Positions 18,962 to 27,237 of a DNA stretch of 64,000 bases are shown one piece after another (within the stretch, counting starts at the first letter, position 1; each line of letters opens with the position of its first letter). Origin of the DNA: Actinomadura craniellae (GTDB taxonomy: Bacteria > Actinomycetota > Actinomycetes > Streptosporangiales > Streptosporangiaceae). The notes beneath the pieces were generated by a model. It was not told the origin of the DNA and did no database searches. It saw only the letters and a program-made list of their open reading frames with translations. The DNA is taken from NCBI RefSeq assembly GCF_003289645.1, contig NZ_QLYX01000014.1, forward strand, positions 1 to 64,000, read 5' to 3'. The position numbers were made by a program, and so were the translations under genes.

Positions 18962-19447
18962 ATGGAAGGCGACAAGGACATCATCAACCTGCTCAACGAG
19001 CAGCTCACCGCGGAACTGACCGCCATCAACCAGTACTTCCTGCACGCGAAGATGCAGCAGAACTGGGGCTTCACCCGCATTGCCAAACACACCCGTGACG
19101 AGTCGATCGACGAGATGCGGCACGCGGAGACGCTGACCGACCGCATCCTCTTCCTGGAGGGTCTGCCCAACTACCAGCGGCTCGGCACGCTGCGCATCGG
19201 CCAGACCCTCGTCGAGCAGCTCGAATCCGACCTCACGGTCGAGATGGAGGCCGTGGCCCGGCTACGGCCCGGCATCGAGCTCATGCGCTCGCGCGGCGAC
19301 GTGACCTCGGCCCGCATCTTCGAGGAGATCCTCGCGGACGAGGAGGAGCACATCGACTACCTGGAGACCGAGCTGTCCCTGGTGCGCTCCCTCGGCGAGC
19401 ACAACTACCTGCAGCGGGTGTCCGGCACTCCCGGCGACGACGACTGA
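18962..19447 (+). CDS. bfr: Bacterioferritin
   Basis: 161 residues from ATG 18962, which gives the exact family N-terminus and numbering. Ferroxidase ligands E18, E51, H54, E94, E127 and H130 and the haem-ligand M52 all fall at the E. coli positions. It forms 24-subunit iron-storage shells in the cytoplasm. No clear ribosome site is visible before the ATG, so it may be leaderless or coupled to bfd (86-base gap). An upstream in-frame ATG at 18944 would add six non-conserved residues. A strong hairpin follows the gene. Confidence 0.95.
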   Translation: MEGDKDIINLLNEQLTAELTAINQYFLHAKMQQNWGFTRIAKHTRDESIDEMRHAETLTDRILFLEGLPNYQRLGTLRIGQTLVEQLESDLTVEMEAVARLRPGIELMRSRGDVTSARIFEEILADEEEHIDYLETELSLVRSLGEHNYLQRVSGTPGDDD

Positions 19448-19459
19448 CGCGCCCCACGC

Positions 19460-19490
19460 GCCCGTTCCCCTCCGGCCGAGGGGGACGGGC
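19460..19490 (+). terminator. Stem-loop terminator after bfr
   Basis: A 12-bp stem (19460-19471 with 19479-19490, one G.U pair) and a 7-base loop begin 12 bases after the bfr stop. There is no long T-run, but that is common in high-GC actinobacteria. Confidence 0.7.
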
Positions 19491-19513
19491 CGCCTCTCCT
19501 GTTTGATGGACCG

Positions 19514-20359
19514 GTGACCGACTCTCCCTACGCCGACCTCGACCGGCCGCCGCTGAACGAGCGGACGCTCACCCGGGCCCTGGTGCGCCCGGGCACCCTC
19601 TGGCGCGAGATCCGGGTGGTGCGGCGGACCGGCTCCACCAACGCCGACCTGGCCGCCGCGGCGCTCACCGGCGCGCCCGAGGGGACCATCCTGGTCGCCG
19701 AGGAACAGACGGCCGGGCGGGGCCGGCTCGGCCGGACCTGGGCGGCGCCGCCGCGGTCGGGCCTGCTGTTCTCGATCCTGCTGCGGCCCGAGGTACCGGT
19801 GGCGCGACAGGGCTGGATCCCGCTGCTGACCGGGGTGGCGGTGGCCACCGCGGTGCGCCGGATGAGCGCCCGCGCCCAGGCCGGAGACTTCGGCGAGCCC
19901 GTCCCCGGCGAGCAGGTGGACGCCCGGCTGAAGTGGCCCAACGACGTACTGGTCGGCGAGCGGAAACTGGCCGGGGTGCTGGCCGAGCGCGCCGGCGACG
20001 CCGTGGTCGTCGGGGTCGGGCTGAACGTGGTGCTGCGCGCCGCCGAACTGCCGGTCCCCACCGCCACCTCGCTGGCGATCGAGCACTCCGCGACGACCGA
20101 CCGGGAACTCCTGCTGCGCGCCGTGCTGCGCGGTTTCGACACCGGCTACCGCGACTGGACGGCGGCCGGCGGCGACCCGGAGGCGAGCGGGCTGGCGGCC
20201 ACCTACCGGGGGCTGTGCGCCACCCTCGGCCGCGAGGTCCAGGTGCACCTGCCCGGTGACCGGACGCTGACCGGAGTGGCCACGGACATCGATCCCGCGG
20301 GCTGCCTGATCGTGGCCGATGAGATCATCAGCGCGGGAGACGTCGTACACGTACGGTGA
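19514..20359 (+). CDS. birA: Biotin--[acetyl-CoA-carboxylase] ligase, BirA (monofunctional)
   Basis: 281 residues from GTG 19514. Activates biotin with ATP and transfers it to the lysine of biotin carrier domains, here the alpha subunit encoded at 58745. The catalytic motif is GRGRLG at 68-73, followed by WPNDV and KLAGVL. The C-terminal SH3-like domain is at about 235-281. There is no N-terminal helix-turn-helix, so it should not act as a repressor. It lies upstream of the carboxylase beta/epsilon genes, as in many actinobacteria. Confidence 0.95.
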   Translation: MTDSPYADLDRPPLNERTLTRALVRPGTLWREIRVVRRTGSTNADLAAAALTGAPEGTILVAEEQTAGRGRLGRTWAAPPRSGLLFSILLRPEVPVARQGWIPLLTGVAVATAVRRMSARAQAGDFGEPVPGEQVDARLKWPNDVLVGERKLAGVLAERAGDAVVVGVGLNVVLRAAELPVPTATSLAIEHSATTDRELLLRAVLRGFDTGYRDWTAAGGDPEASGLAATYRGLCATLGREVQVHLPGDRTLTGVATDIDPAGCLIVADEIISAGDVVHVR

Positions 20360-20440
20360 TGGCGGACTTTACTCGCCGGAGCACCTTGCGGCATGGTTTC
20401 TGCCACGATATGCCGCGTGAGGCGTCCCCTGGGGGTGGAG

Positions 20441-21436
20441 ATGTCGGCTCAGATGCCGGACCCGAAACGGATCGAGGAGATCCTGCTCGGAGGTGAGCTG
20501 CGCTACACCCGTGTCGACGCCGTCCGGCTGTCCGGGGTGACCAAGGAGTTCTCCGAGCGGCTGTGGCGCGCCTTCGGCTACCCGCACATGAGCGACGACG
20601 CCGTGGCGTTCACCGAGGGTGACCTGGCCGCCCTGGGCCGGCTGCGCCGGCTGATGGAGGAGGACGTCCTCGACGAGGACAGCGTGATCCGGATGGTCCG
20701 CGCCGTCGGCCAGACCATGACCCGGCTGGCCGAGTGGCAGGTCGAACTGCTCACCGCGCGGCTGGTCGGCAACGGGGGGCAGGAGCAGCCCAGCGCCGAG
20801 GCCGTGCAGATGGTCGTCGACGTGGCCGAGCAGCACATCAACGACTTCGAGCCGCTCATCGTGCACGCCTGGCGGCGGCAGCTCGCCCAGGCCGGGACGC
20901 GGCGGATGGCGGTGGCCGCCACCAGCGAGGACTCCATCCCGAGCCGGGTGCAGGCCACCGTGGGGTTCGCCGACATGGTGTCGTTCACCCAGCTCAGCCG
21001 GGAACTCGACGAGCTCGCGCTGGCCCGGGTCGTGGAGCGGTTCGAGGAGACCGCCTCCGACGTGATCGCCTCCTGCGGCGGGCGGCTGGTCAAGACGCTC
21101 GGCGACGAGGTGCTGTTCAGCGCCGACTCCCCCGGCCTGGGCGCCGAGATCGCGCTGCGGGTGGCCGAGGGCGTCAAGGACGAGACCGAGATGCCCGACG
21201 TCCGGGTCGGCGTGGCGTACGGCCCGGTGCTGCCGCTGATGGGCGACGTCTTCGGCACCACGGTCAACCTGGCCGCCCGGCTCACCTCCATCGCCCGGCC
21301 CGGCTCGGTCGTGATCGACTCCGAGCTGGCCGCGGAGCTGGACGGCATGAAGCAGTACGACATCACCCGTATCGTCCGGCGGCCCGCCCGCGGCCTGGGG
21401 ATCATCCAGCCCTACGTGCTGCGCCGCACCTCCTGA
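20441..21436 (+). CDS. Class III adenylate/guanylate cyclase
   Basis: 331 residues from ATG 20441; an in-frame ATG at 20393 would add 16 residues and cannot be excluded. The N-terminal half (about 10-160) is an actinobacterial helical regulatory region with ILLGGELRYTR and LAEWQVELL segments. The cyclase domain (about 165-325) has the first metal aspartate in GFADMVSFTQ, the second in KTLGDEVLF, and the transition-state Asn/Arg pair in FGTTVNLAARLTS. No membrane helix, so it is cytosolic. Base preference (ATP or GTP) cannot be fixed by eye. Convergent with ppc. Confidence 0.9.
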   Translation: MSAQMPDPKRIEEILLGGELRYTRVDAVRLSGVTKEFSERLWRAFGYPHMSDDAVAFTEGDLAALGRLRRLMEEDVLDEDSVIRMVRAVGQTMTRLAEWQVELLTARLVGNGGQEQPSAEAVQMVVDVAEQHINDFEPLIVHAWRRQLAQAGTRRMAVAATSEDSIPSRVQATVGFADMVSFTQLSRELDELALARVVERFEETASDVIASCGGRLVKTLGDEVLFSADSPGLGAEIALRVAEGVKDETEMPDVRVGVAYGPVLPLMGDVFGTTVNLAARLTSIARPGSVVIDSELAAELDGMKQYDITRIVRRPARGLGIIQPYVLRRTS

Positions 21437-21493
21437 CCGGCCCGGCCGACCGGAGCGAGGATCGACCCGGCCCGCCCCCGGGAGATACGGCCC

Positions 21494-24136
21494 TCAGCCG
21501 GTGTTCTGCAGGCCGGCGGCCACCCCGTTGACCGACAGCAGCAGCAGTTCCTCCAGCCGGGCGCGCTCCTCGTCGGTGGCGTCACCGGCGCGGAGCGCGG
21601 TGAGCGCCCGTAGCTGCAGGTGGGACAGCGCGTCCACGTAGGGGTTGCGCAGCTCGACCGCGCGGGAGAGCACCCTACGGTTCTCCAGCAGGCGCTCGTG
21701 GCCGGTGACGGCCAGCACCAGGGAGCGCGTCCGGTCGTACTCGGCCAGGACCGTCTCGGTCAGGTCGGCCCGCCCGCCCAGCGCCAGGTAGCGCTCGGCG
21801 ATCGCCCGGTCGGACTTGGCCAGGCTCATCTCCGCGTTGTCCAGCAGCGCGGCGAACAGCGGCCACGACCGGTACGCCTCGCGCAGTTCCCCGGCGTCGT
21901 CCGACACGGCCGCCAGCCCGCTGCCCAGGCCGTACCAGCCCGGCAGGTTGACCCGCGTCTGCGTCCAGGCGAACACCCACGGGATCGCGCGCAGGTCGCC
22001 CAGCCCGCGGGCCGCGGTGCGGCGGGACGGGCGCGAGCCGATGCGCAGCTCGGAGATCTCCTCCAGCGGGCTGACCCGGGCGAACCACCCGGCGAAGCCC
22101 TCGGTCTCGATCAGCGCGGTGAAGGCGGCCCGCGCGGCGTCGCTGATCTTGTCGGCCAGCGGGCGGAACCGGGCGGCGGCGGCCCGCGCCCGCTCCTCCA
22201 CGGCGGGGGTCGAGGCCAGCAGCACCGCGTTGGTGACCTGCTCGACATGGCGCCGGGCGATCCGCGGGTGCCCGTACCGGGCGAAGATGACCTCGCCCTG
22301 CTCGGTGACCTTGAACCGGCCGGCCACCGACCCGGGGGCCTGGGCCAGGATCGCCCGGTTGGCCGGGCCGCCGCCGCGGCCCAGCGAGCCGCCCCGGCCG
22401 TGGAACATGGTCAGCTTGACGTCGTTGCGGGCCGCCCAGGCGGCCAGCGCCTCCTGGGTGTCGTACAGCCGCAGGGTGGCGCTGGTGGGGCCGAGCTGCT
22501 TGGCCGAGTCGGAGTAACCGAGCATGATCTCCAGCCGCCGCCCGGTCTCGGCCAGCCGGCGCCGCACCGCGGGCTGGGCGAGCATGCCCTCCAGCACCTC
22601 GGGGGCCCGCTCCAGGTCCTCGCCCGTCTCGAACAGCGGCACCACGTCCAGCACCGGGGCCCGGTCGCCGAGCGAGGCCGCCAGCTCGTAGACGTTGGCG
22701 ATGTCGGTGGCCGACCGGGTGAACGACACCACGTACCGGCTGCACGCCCGCACCCCGAACCGCCGCTGGATCCAGGAGACCACCCGTAGCGTGTCGAGGA
22801 CCTCCTCGGTCATCTCGCTGCGCGGGCCACCCGCGCGCACCTCGGCCAGCGCCTTCTCGTGCACCTGCGAGTGCTGGCGGATCTCCAGCTCGGCCAGGTG
22901 GAAACCGAACGTCTCGACCTGCCAGATCAGGTGCTGGAGCTCGCCGTAGGCCTGCCGCAGCGCGCCCGCTCCGGCCAGTGACTCCTGCACCAGGCGCAGG
23001 TCGGCCAGCAGCTCGTCCGGGGCGGCGTAGGCCAGGTCGGCGTCGCGCTGCCGGGTGGCGGCGACGCGCTCGGCCGCGAACAGCAGCAGTTGCCGGTGCG
23101 GCTCGCCGGGCGAGCGGTCGGCGATCTCGGTGAACCGGGCGGGCCGGGCGATGCCGGCCGCCGCCAGCGCGTTGCGCAGTTCGGCGGACGGCGGGGTGGT
23201 GGACTCGTGCGCGGTGAGCCGGCGGCCGATCCGGGTGCAGACGTTCTCCAGGGCGCGCAGCACGTGGTCGGCCTGGATGCTCACGGCCTCCCGGGTGACC
23301 TGCGCGGTGACATAGGGGTTACCGTCGCGGTCGCCGCCGATCCAGCTGCCGAACCGCAGGTAGGGCCGGGCCCGCGGCGGGCGCGCCCCGGTGCCCGCGG
23401 GGTCCAGCGCGGTGTCGAGGTCGCGGTAGATCTCGGGCACCGCCCGGAAGATCGTCTCGTCGAACGCGGCCATGGCGGTGCGGACCTCGTCCAGCGGGTC
23501 CATCTGGGTGTGCCGGCGCAGCGCGGTGCGCCACAGCAGGTCGATCTCCTCGCGCAGCCGGCGCTCGGTGGACGCCCGCTCGCCCGCGCCCGCCTGGGGG
23601 TCGCGCAGCGCGTCGAGCAGCCCGCTGATCCGCATGATCGCGGTGACCACGGCGCGGCGGCGGGCCTCGGTGGGGTGCGCGGTGAAGACCGGGCGCAGTT
23701 CCAGGTCGCCGAGCACGGCGTCCAGCCGGTCGTCGCCCATGTCCTTGATCTCGGCGACCGCCGCCGCGACCGAACCGGACACGGGGCCGCCGGTGTCGCG
23801 CTCGCGCAGCGTCCGGATGCGGTGGTGCTCCTCGGCCAGGTTGGCCAGGTGGAAGTAGACGGTGAAGGCGCGGGCGACCAGTTCGGCGCGTTCCAACGGC
23901 CAGCCCTCGACGATCTCGGCCACCGCCTCGATGGACATCTCGCCGCGACGCGCCAGGATGACCGCCCGGCGCAGCCATTCGACGTCGTCCAGCAGGCCCT
24001 GGCCGCCGTACTCGACCAGGCTCTCGCCGAGCATCGCGCCCAGCAGCTTCACGTCCCGGCGCAGGGATTCGGGCATCTCTTCCCGGGCGGAGCCGCGCCC
24101 CTGGACAGGGGCGGAGTCATGCGTGTCGGTAGCCAC
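21494..24136 (-). CDS. ppc: Phosphoenolpyruvate carboxylase
   Basis: 880 residues from GTG 24136, near the usual 880-930 length. Carboxylates PEP with bicarbonate to oxaloacetate, refilling the TCA cycle. H154 in [12 protein letters not shown] is the catalytic histidine. Other motifs are [36 protein letters not shown] and the invariant C-terminal QNTG. An ATG at 24184 would add 16 residues. It is divergent from the acyl-CoA carboxylase beta gene across a 120-base region that contains a DasR-like palindrome. Confidence 0.95.
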   Translation of the reverse strand: MATDTHDSAPVQGRGSAREEMPESLRRDVKLLGAMLGESLVEYGGQGLLDDVEWLRRAVILARRGEMSIEAVAEIVEGWPLERAELVARAFTVYFHLANLAEEHHRIRTLRERDTGGPVSGSVAAAVAEIKDMGDDRLDAVLGDLELRPVFTAHPTEARRRAVVTAIMRISGLLDALRDPQAGAGERASTERRLREEIDLLWRTALRRHTQMDPLDEVRTAMAAFDETIFRAVPEIYRDLDTALDPAGTGARPPRARPYLRFGSWIGGDRDGNPYVTAQVTREAVSIQADHVLRALENVCTRIGRRLTAHESTTPPSAELRNALAAAGIARPARFTEIADRSPGEPHRQLLLFAAERVAATRQRDADLAYAAPDELLADLRLVQESLAGAGALRQAYGELQHLIWQVETFGFHLAELEIRQHSQVHEKALAEVRAGGPRSEMTEEVLDTLRVVSWIQRRFGVRACSRYVVSFTRSATDIANVYELAASLGDRAPVLDVVPLFETGEDLERAPEVLEGMLAQPAVRRRLAETGRRLEIMLGYSDSAKQLGPTSATLRLYDTQEALAAWAARNDVKLTMFHGRGGSLGRGGGPANRAILAQAPGSVAGRFKVTEQGEVIFARYGHPRIARRHVEQVTNAVLLASTPAVEERARAAAARFRPLADKISDAARAAFTALIETEGFAGWFARVSPLEEISELRIGSRPSRRTAARGLGDLRAIPWVFAWTQTRVNLPGWYGLGSGLAAVSDDAGELREAYRSWPLFAALLDNAEMSLAKSDRAIAERYLALGGRADLTETVLAEYDRTRSLVLAVTGHERLLENRRVLSRAVELRNPYVDALSHLQLRALTALRAGDATDEERARLEELLLLSVNGVAAGLQNTG

Positions 24137-24190
24137 CCGCCCAGCGTAGCCAGCACCCCCCGGACCGCACCGCCCCGGAGGCACGCCTTG

Positions 24191-24202
24191 TGGTCTAGAC
24201 CA
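24191..24202. promoter_or_regulatory. DasR (dre)-like palindrome between ppc and accD
   Basis: TGGTCTAGACCA is a perfect 12-bp palindrome identical to the core of the DasR responsive element ACTGGTCTAGACCACT (consensus from memory); 13 of 16 positions match overall. It sits about 54 bases from both the ppc and the accD starts, so one GntR-family regulator could control both. Confidence 0.6.
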
Positions 24203-24228
24203 TCCTTACCCACCCCGGTCGCCATGCG

Positions 24229-24256
24229 GGCGAAAGGGCGTGGTTACCCTTTCGCC
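24229..24256 (+). promoter_or_regulatory. Perfect inverted repeat abutting the accD start codon
   Basis: GGCGAAAGGG (24229-24238) and CCCTTTCGCC (24247-24256) are exact reverse complements with an 8-base spacer, ending right before the ATG. TACCCT at 24245-24250 could be a -10 for a leaderless transcript, which would make this an operator. Otherwise the hairpin would mask the GAAAGGG ribosome site. Confidence 0.5.
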
Positions 24257-25849
24257 ATGGCGATGGAAGCTCCCGAACCGGCGATCGATATCGACATCCA
24301 CACCACCGCGGGAAAGATCGCGGACCTGGAACGGCGGCGCTACGAGACCGTGCACGCGGGCTCCGCGCGCGCGGTCGAGAAACAGCACGCCAAGGGCAAG
24401 ATGACGGCGCGCGAGCGGATCGACGCGCTGCTCGACCCCGGCTCGTTCGTGGAGTTCGACGGACTCGCCCGGCACCGGTCCACCAACTTCGGCATGGAGA
24501 AGAACCGGCCGTACGGCGACGGCGTGGTGACCGGGCACGGCACGATCGACGGCCGCCAGGTCGCCGTGTTCAGCCAGGACTTCACCGTGTCGGGCGGCTC
24601 GCTGGGCGAGGTGTTCGGCGAGAAGATCTGCAAGGTCATGGACCACGCGCTGAAGACCGGCTGCCCGGTGATCGGCATCAACGACTCCGGCGGCGCGCGG
24701 ATCCAGGAGGGCGTGGTCGCGCTCGGCCTGTACGCGGAGATCTTCAAGCGGAACGTGCACGCCTCCGGCGTGATCCCGCAGATCTCGCTGATCATGGGGC
24801 CGTGCGCGGGCGGCGCGGTCTACTCGCCCGCGATCACCGACTTCATCGTCATGGTCGACCAGACCTCGCACATGTTCATCACCGGGCCCGACGTCATCAA
24901 GACCGTCACCGGTGAAGAGGTCACGATGGAGGAGCTGGGCGGGGCGCACTCGCACAACACCAAGTCCGGGGTGGCGCACTACCAGGCGTCCGACGAGGAC
25001 GACGCGATGGAGTACGTCAAGGCGCTGCTGTCGTACCTGCCGTCCAACAACCTCTCCGACCCGCCGGCGTTCGAGGTCCCGGTGGACGCCGAAGCCCTCG
25101 TCGAAGAGCTCGACACGCTGATCCCCGACTCCCCGAACCAGCCCTACGACATGCACACCGTGATCGAGCACGTGCTGGACGACGGCGAGTTCCTGGAGGT
25201 CCAGCCGCTGTTCGCGCCGAACATCGTCATCGGCTACGGCCGGGTCGAGGGGCGGTCGGTCGGCGTCGTGGCCAACCAGCCGATGCAGTTCGCCGGGACG
25301 CTCGACATCGACGCCTCCGAGAAGGCCGCGCGGTTCGTCCGGACCTGCGACGCGTTCAACATCCCGGTGCTGACCTTCGTCGACGTACCCGGCTTCCTGC
25401 CCGGCACCGACCAGGAGTTCGGCGGCATCATCCGGCGCGGCGCCAAGCTGCTGTACGCCTACGCCGAGGCCACCGTCCCGCTGGTCACCGTGATCACCCG
25501 CAAGGCGTACGGCGGGGCGTACGACGTCATGGGCTCCAAGCACCTGGGCGCCGACATCAACCTGGCCTGGCCGACCGCGCAGATCGCGGTGATGGGCGCG
25601 CAGGGCGCGGTGAACATCCTGTACCGGCGGGAACTCGCCGCGGCCGACGACCCCGACACCCGGCGGGCCGAGCTGATCAGCGAGTACGAGGACACGCTCG
25701 CCAACCCCTACATCGCGGCCGAGCGCGGCTACGTGGACGCGGTGATCAAGCCGTCCGAGACCCGGGGTCAGGTCATCCGGGCATTGCGGGCGCTACGGGA
25801 GAAGCGCCGCACCCTGCCGCCCAAGAAGCACGGCAACATCCCCCTTTAG
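24257..25849 (+). CDS. Acyl-CoA carboxylase beta (carboxyltransferase) subunit, AccD5/PccB type
   Basis: 530 residues. Transfers CO2 from carboxybiotin to propionyl- or acetyl-CoA, giving (methyl)malonyl-CoA for lipid and polyketide synthesis. Both crotonase-like halves carry their oxyanion-hole glycines: [12 protein letters not shown] and [11 protein letters not shown] in the first, [13 protein letters not shown] and [12 protein letters not shown] in the second. The ATG at 24257 directly follows an inverted repeat; an ATG six bases later is possible. The epsilon subunit gene follows after nine bases, and the alpha subunit gene is at 58745. Confidence 0.95.
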   Translation: MAMEAPEPAIDIDIHTTAGKIADLERRRYETVHAGSARAVEKQHAKGKMTARERIDALLDPGSFVEFDGLARHRSTNFGMEKNRPYGDGVVTGHGTIDGRQVAVFSQDFTVSGGSLGEVFGEKICKVMDHALKTGCPVIGINDSGGARIQEGVVALGLYAEIFKRNVHASGVIPQISLIMGPCAGGAVYSPAITDFIVMVDQTSHMFITGPDVIKTVTGEEVTMEELGGAHSHNTKSGVAHYQASDEDDAMEYVKALLSYLPSNNLSDPPAFEVPVDAEALVEELDTLIPDSPNQPYDMHTVIEHVLDDGEFLEVQPLFAPNIVIGYGRVEGRSVGVVANQPMQFAGTLDIDASEKAARFVRTCDAFNIPVLTFVDVPGFLPGTDQEFGGIIRRGAKLLYAYAEATVPLVTVITRKAYGGAYDVMGSKHLGADINLAWPTAQIAVMGAQGAVNILYRRELAAADDPDTRRAELISEYEDTLANPYIAAERGYVDAVIKPSETRGQVIRALRALREKRRTLPPKKHGNIPL

Positions 25850-25858
25850 GAGAGCCCC

Positions 25859-26068
25859 ATGACGGCCCAGCCGTTCCTGCAGATCGTGCGCGGCGATCCC
25901 ACACCGGAGGAGATCGCCGCGCTGGTGGCCGTGCTGACCGCCCGGGCCCGGGCCGCCGCCGGACCGCCGCCCCGCCGCACATCCGAGTGGACGGCCAGGT
26001 CCCGCGGCGTGCGCGCGCCCGTCGCGGCCGGCCCCGGCGCGTGGCGGGCGAGCGCGCTCCCCCGGTGA
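25859..26068 (+). CDS. Acyl-CoA carboxylase epsilon subunit, AccE
   Basis: 69 residues with an AGGAGAG ribosome site. The N-terminal FLQIVRGDPTPEEIAALVAVLTAR is the only well-conserved part of the small epsilon subunits, which bind the beta hexamer and stimulate the actinobacterial acyl-CoA carboxylases. The rest is Ala/Arg/Pro-rich with the SEWTARSR-type tail. Its position nine bases after the beta gene confirms the call. Confidence 0.9.
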   Translation: MTAQPFLQIVRGDPTPEEIAALVAVLTARARAAAGPPPRRTSEWTARSRGVRAPVAAGPGAWRASALPR

Positions 26069-26134
26069 CGGCCGCCGACATCTGACCGGCGGTTCACGCC
26101 CGGGAGGGCCGGGGCGGGAATAAGGTGAAACCTC

Positions 26135-27133
26135 ATGGCCACCTCGGAGCTCGTTCCCCAGCCCGCCCGCTACGCACTCTTCGTGGACGCGGGGTACCTC
26201 TACGCGGCCTCGGGAGCGTTGCTGCTGGAGGCCAGTTCCCGCCGCGAGTACCGGGTGGCGGCCGAGAAACTCATCAAGGCGCTGACCGAGCACTCCAAGA
26301 GCATGGGCGGCGAGCCCGTCCGCGGCGATCTGCTCCGGGTGTACTGGTACGACGCCGCGCCCAAGCGGCAGCCGACCGTGGACCAGCGGGTCATCGCCAA
26401 CCTGCCGCACGTCAAGCTGCGGCTCGGCAACCTCAACGCGCAGGGCCAGCAGAAGGGCGTGGACGCCCAGTTGCGCGCCGACCTGGAGGCGCTCGCCCGG
26501 TACCGGGCGATCACCGATGCGGTCCTGCTGGCCGGCGACGAGGACATGCTGCCCGCCGTCGAGGCCGCCCAGCGGTACGGGGTGCGGGTGCACCTGTGGG
26601 GCGTCGAGCCCACGCACGGCTCCAACCAGGCCGAGTGGCTGGTCTGGGAGTCCGACACGGTCGAGGTGCTGGCCGCCGACTTCCTGCGGCCCTACTTCAC
26701 CAAGGCCAAGCCGGTGACGGTGCCGGCCCCGAGCCCCGCGGTCACGCCCAAGGCCCCGGCGGTGCCCTCGCCGTCGCAGGTGTTCGCCGGCCGGCCGCCG
26801 GCCGTCAAGCCCGTCGTGGCCGCCGGCCGGGCCACCACCCCGCTCCCGGTCGCGGCGGGCGACGGCAAGCTCGGTCCCGACCGGCACCAGATGCTGGAGA
26901 TCGGCGAGCACGTGGCGCAGAAGTGGCTGTTCGAGCGGGGGCGCGACAACATCCGCGACCTGCTGCCCGGCCCGATCCTGCCGCCGGTCATCGACAAGGA
27001 ACTGCTGATCGAGGCCGAGAAGGAGCTGGGCCGTTCCCTCCGCCCGTACCAGGAGGCCCGTACCTGGCTGCGCGACGGCTTCTGGGAGCGGGTGTACCGC
27101 GAGTTCGGCATCGGCGTCGGCAAGTCCGACTGA
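26135..27133 (+). CDS. NYN (PIN-like) domain protein, putative ribonuclease
   Basis: 332 residues. NYN domain at about 13-190: catalytic D18 in LFVDAGYLY, a second acidic region near GVDAQLRADL and the third in LLAGDEDMLPAVEAA. The domain is expected to be a metal-dependent endoribonuclease. A Pro/Ala/Val linker (about 192-240) joins a C-terminal helical region (about 248-332) with HVAQKWLFERG and REFGIGVGKSD. Homologues are widespread in actinobacteria, but the RNA target is unknown. Possibly followed by a double hairpin terminator. Confidence 0.82.
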   Translation: MATSELVPQPARYALFVDAGYLYAASGALLLEASSRREYRVAAEKLIKALTEHSKSMGGEPVRGDLLRVYWYDAAPKRQPTVDQRVIANLPHVKLRLGNLNAQGQQKGVDAQLRADLEALARYRAITDAVLLAGDEDMLPAVEAAQRYGVRVHLWGVEPTHGSNQAEWLVWESDTVEVLAADFLRPYFTKAKPVTVPAPSPAVTPKAPAVPSPSQVFAGRPPAVKPVVAAGRATTPLPVAAGDGKLGPDRHQMLEIGEHVAQKWLFERGRDNIRDLLPGPILPPVIDKELLIEAEKELGRSLRPYQEARTWLRDGFWERVYREFGIGVGKSD

Positions 27134-27150
27134 CCGGATGACCGGATGAG

Positions 27151-27186
27151 GCCGCGTTCCGCGGCACGCCCCTGCGTCTTTGCAGG
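27151..27186 (+). terminator. Tandem small hairpins after the NYN gene
   Basis: GCCGCG-TTC-CGCGGC (27151-27165) and CCTGC-GTCTTT-GCAGG (27171-27186) lie 18-53 bases after the NYN stop. Together they could end transcription. The second overlaps the -35 proposed for the next gene. Confidence 0.45.
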
Positions 27187-27209
27187 TGAAATCGACCAGA
27201 TGTTATTAA
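27180..27209 (+). promoter_or_regulatory. Likely sigma70-type promoter of the asparagine-synthetase-like gene
   Basis: TTGCAG (27180-27185) and TATTAA (27204-27209) are separated by 18 bases in a short AT-rich island that contrasts with the surrounding DNA. A small CCGGA-TTT-TCCGG dyad lies between the -10 and the start codon. Confidence 0.5.
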
Positions 27210-27237
27210 TCCGGATTTTCCGGAATTGCTACCTTGA

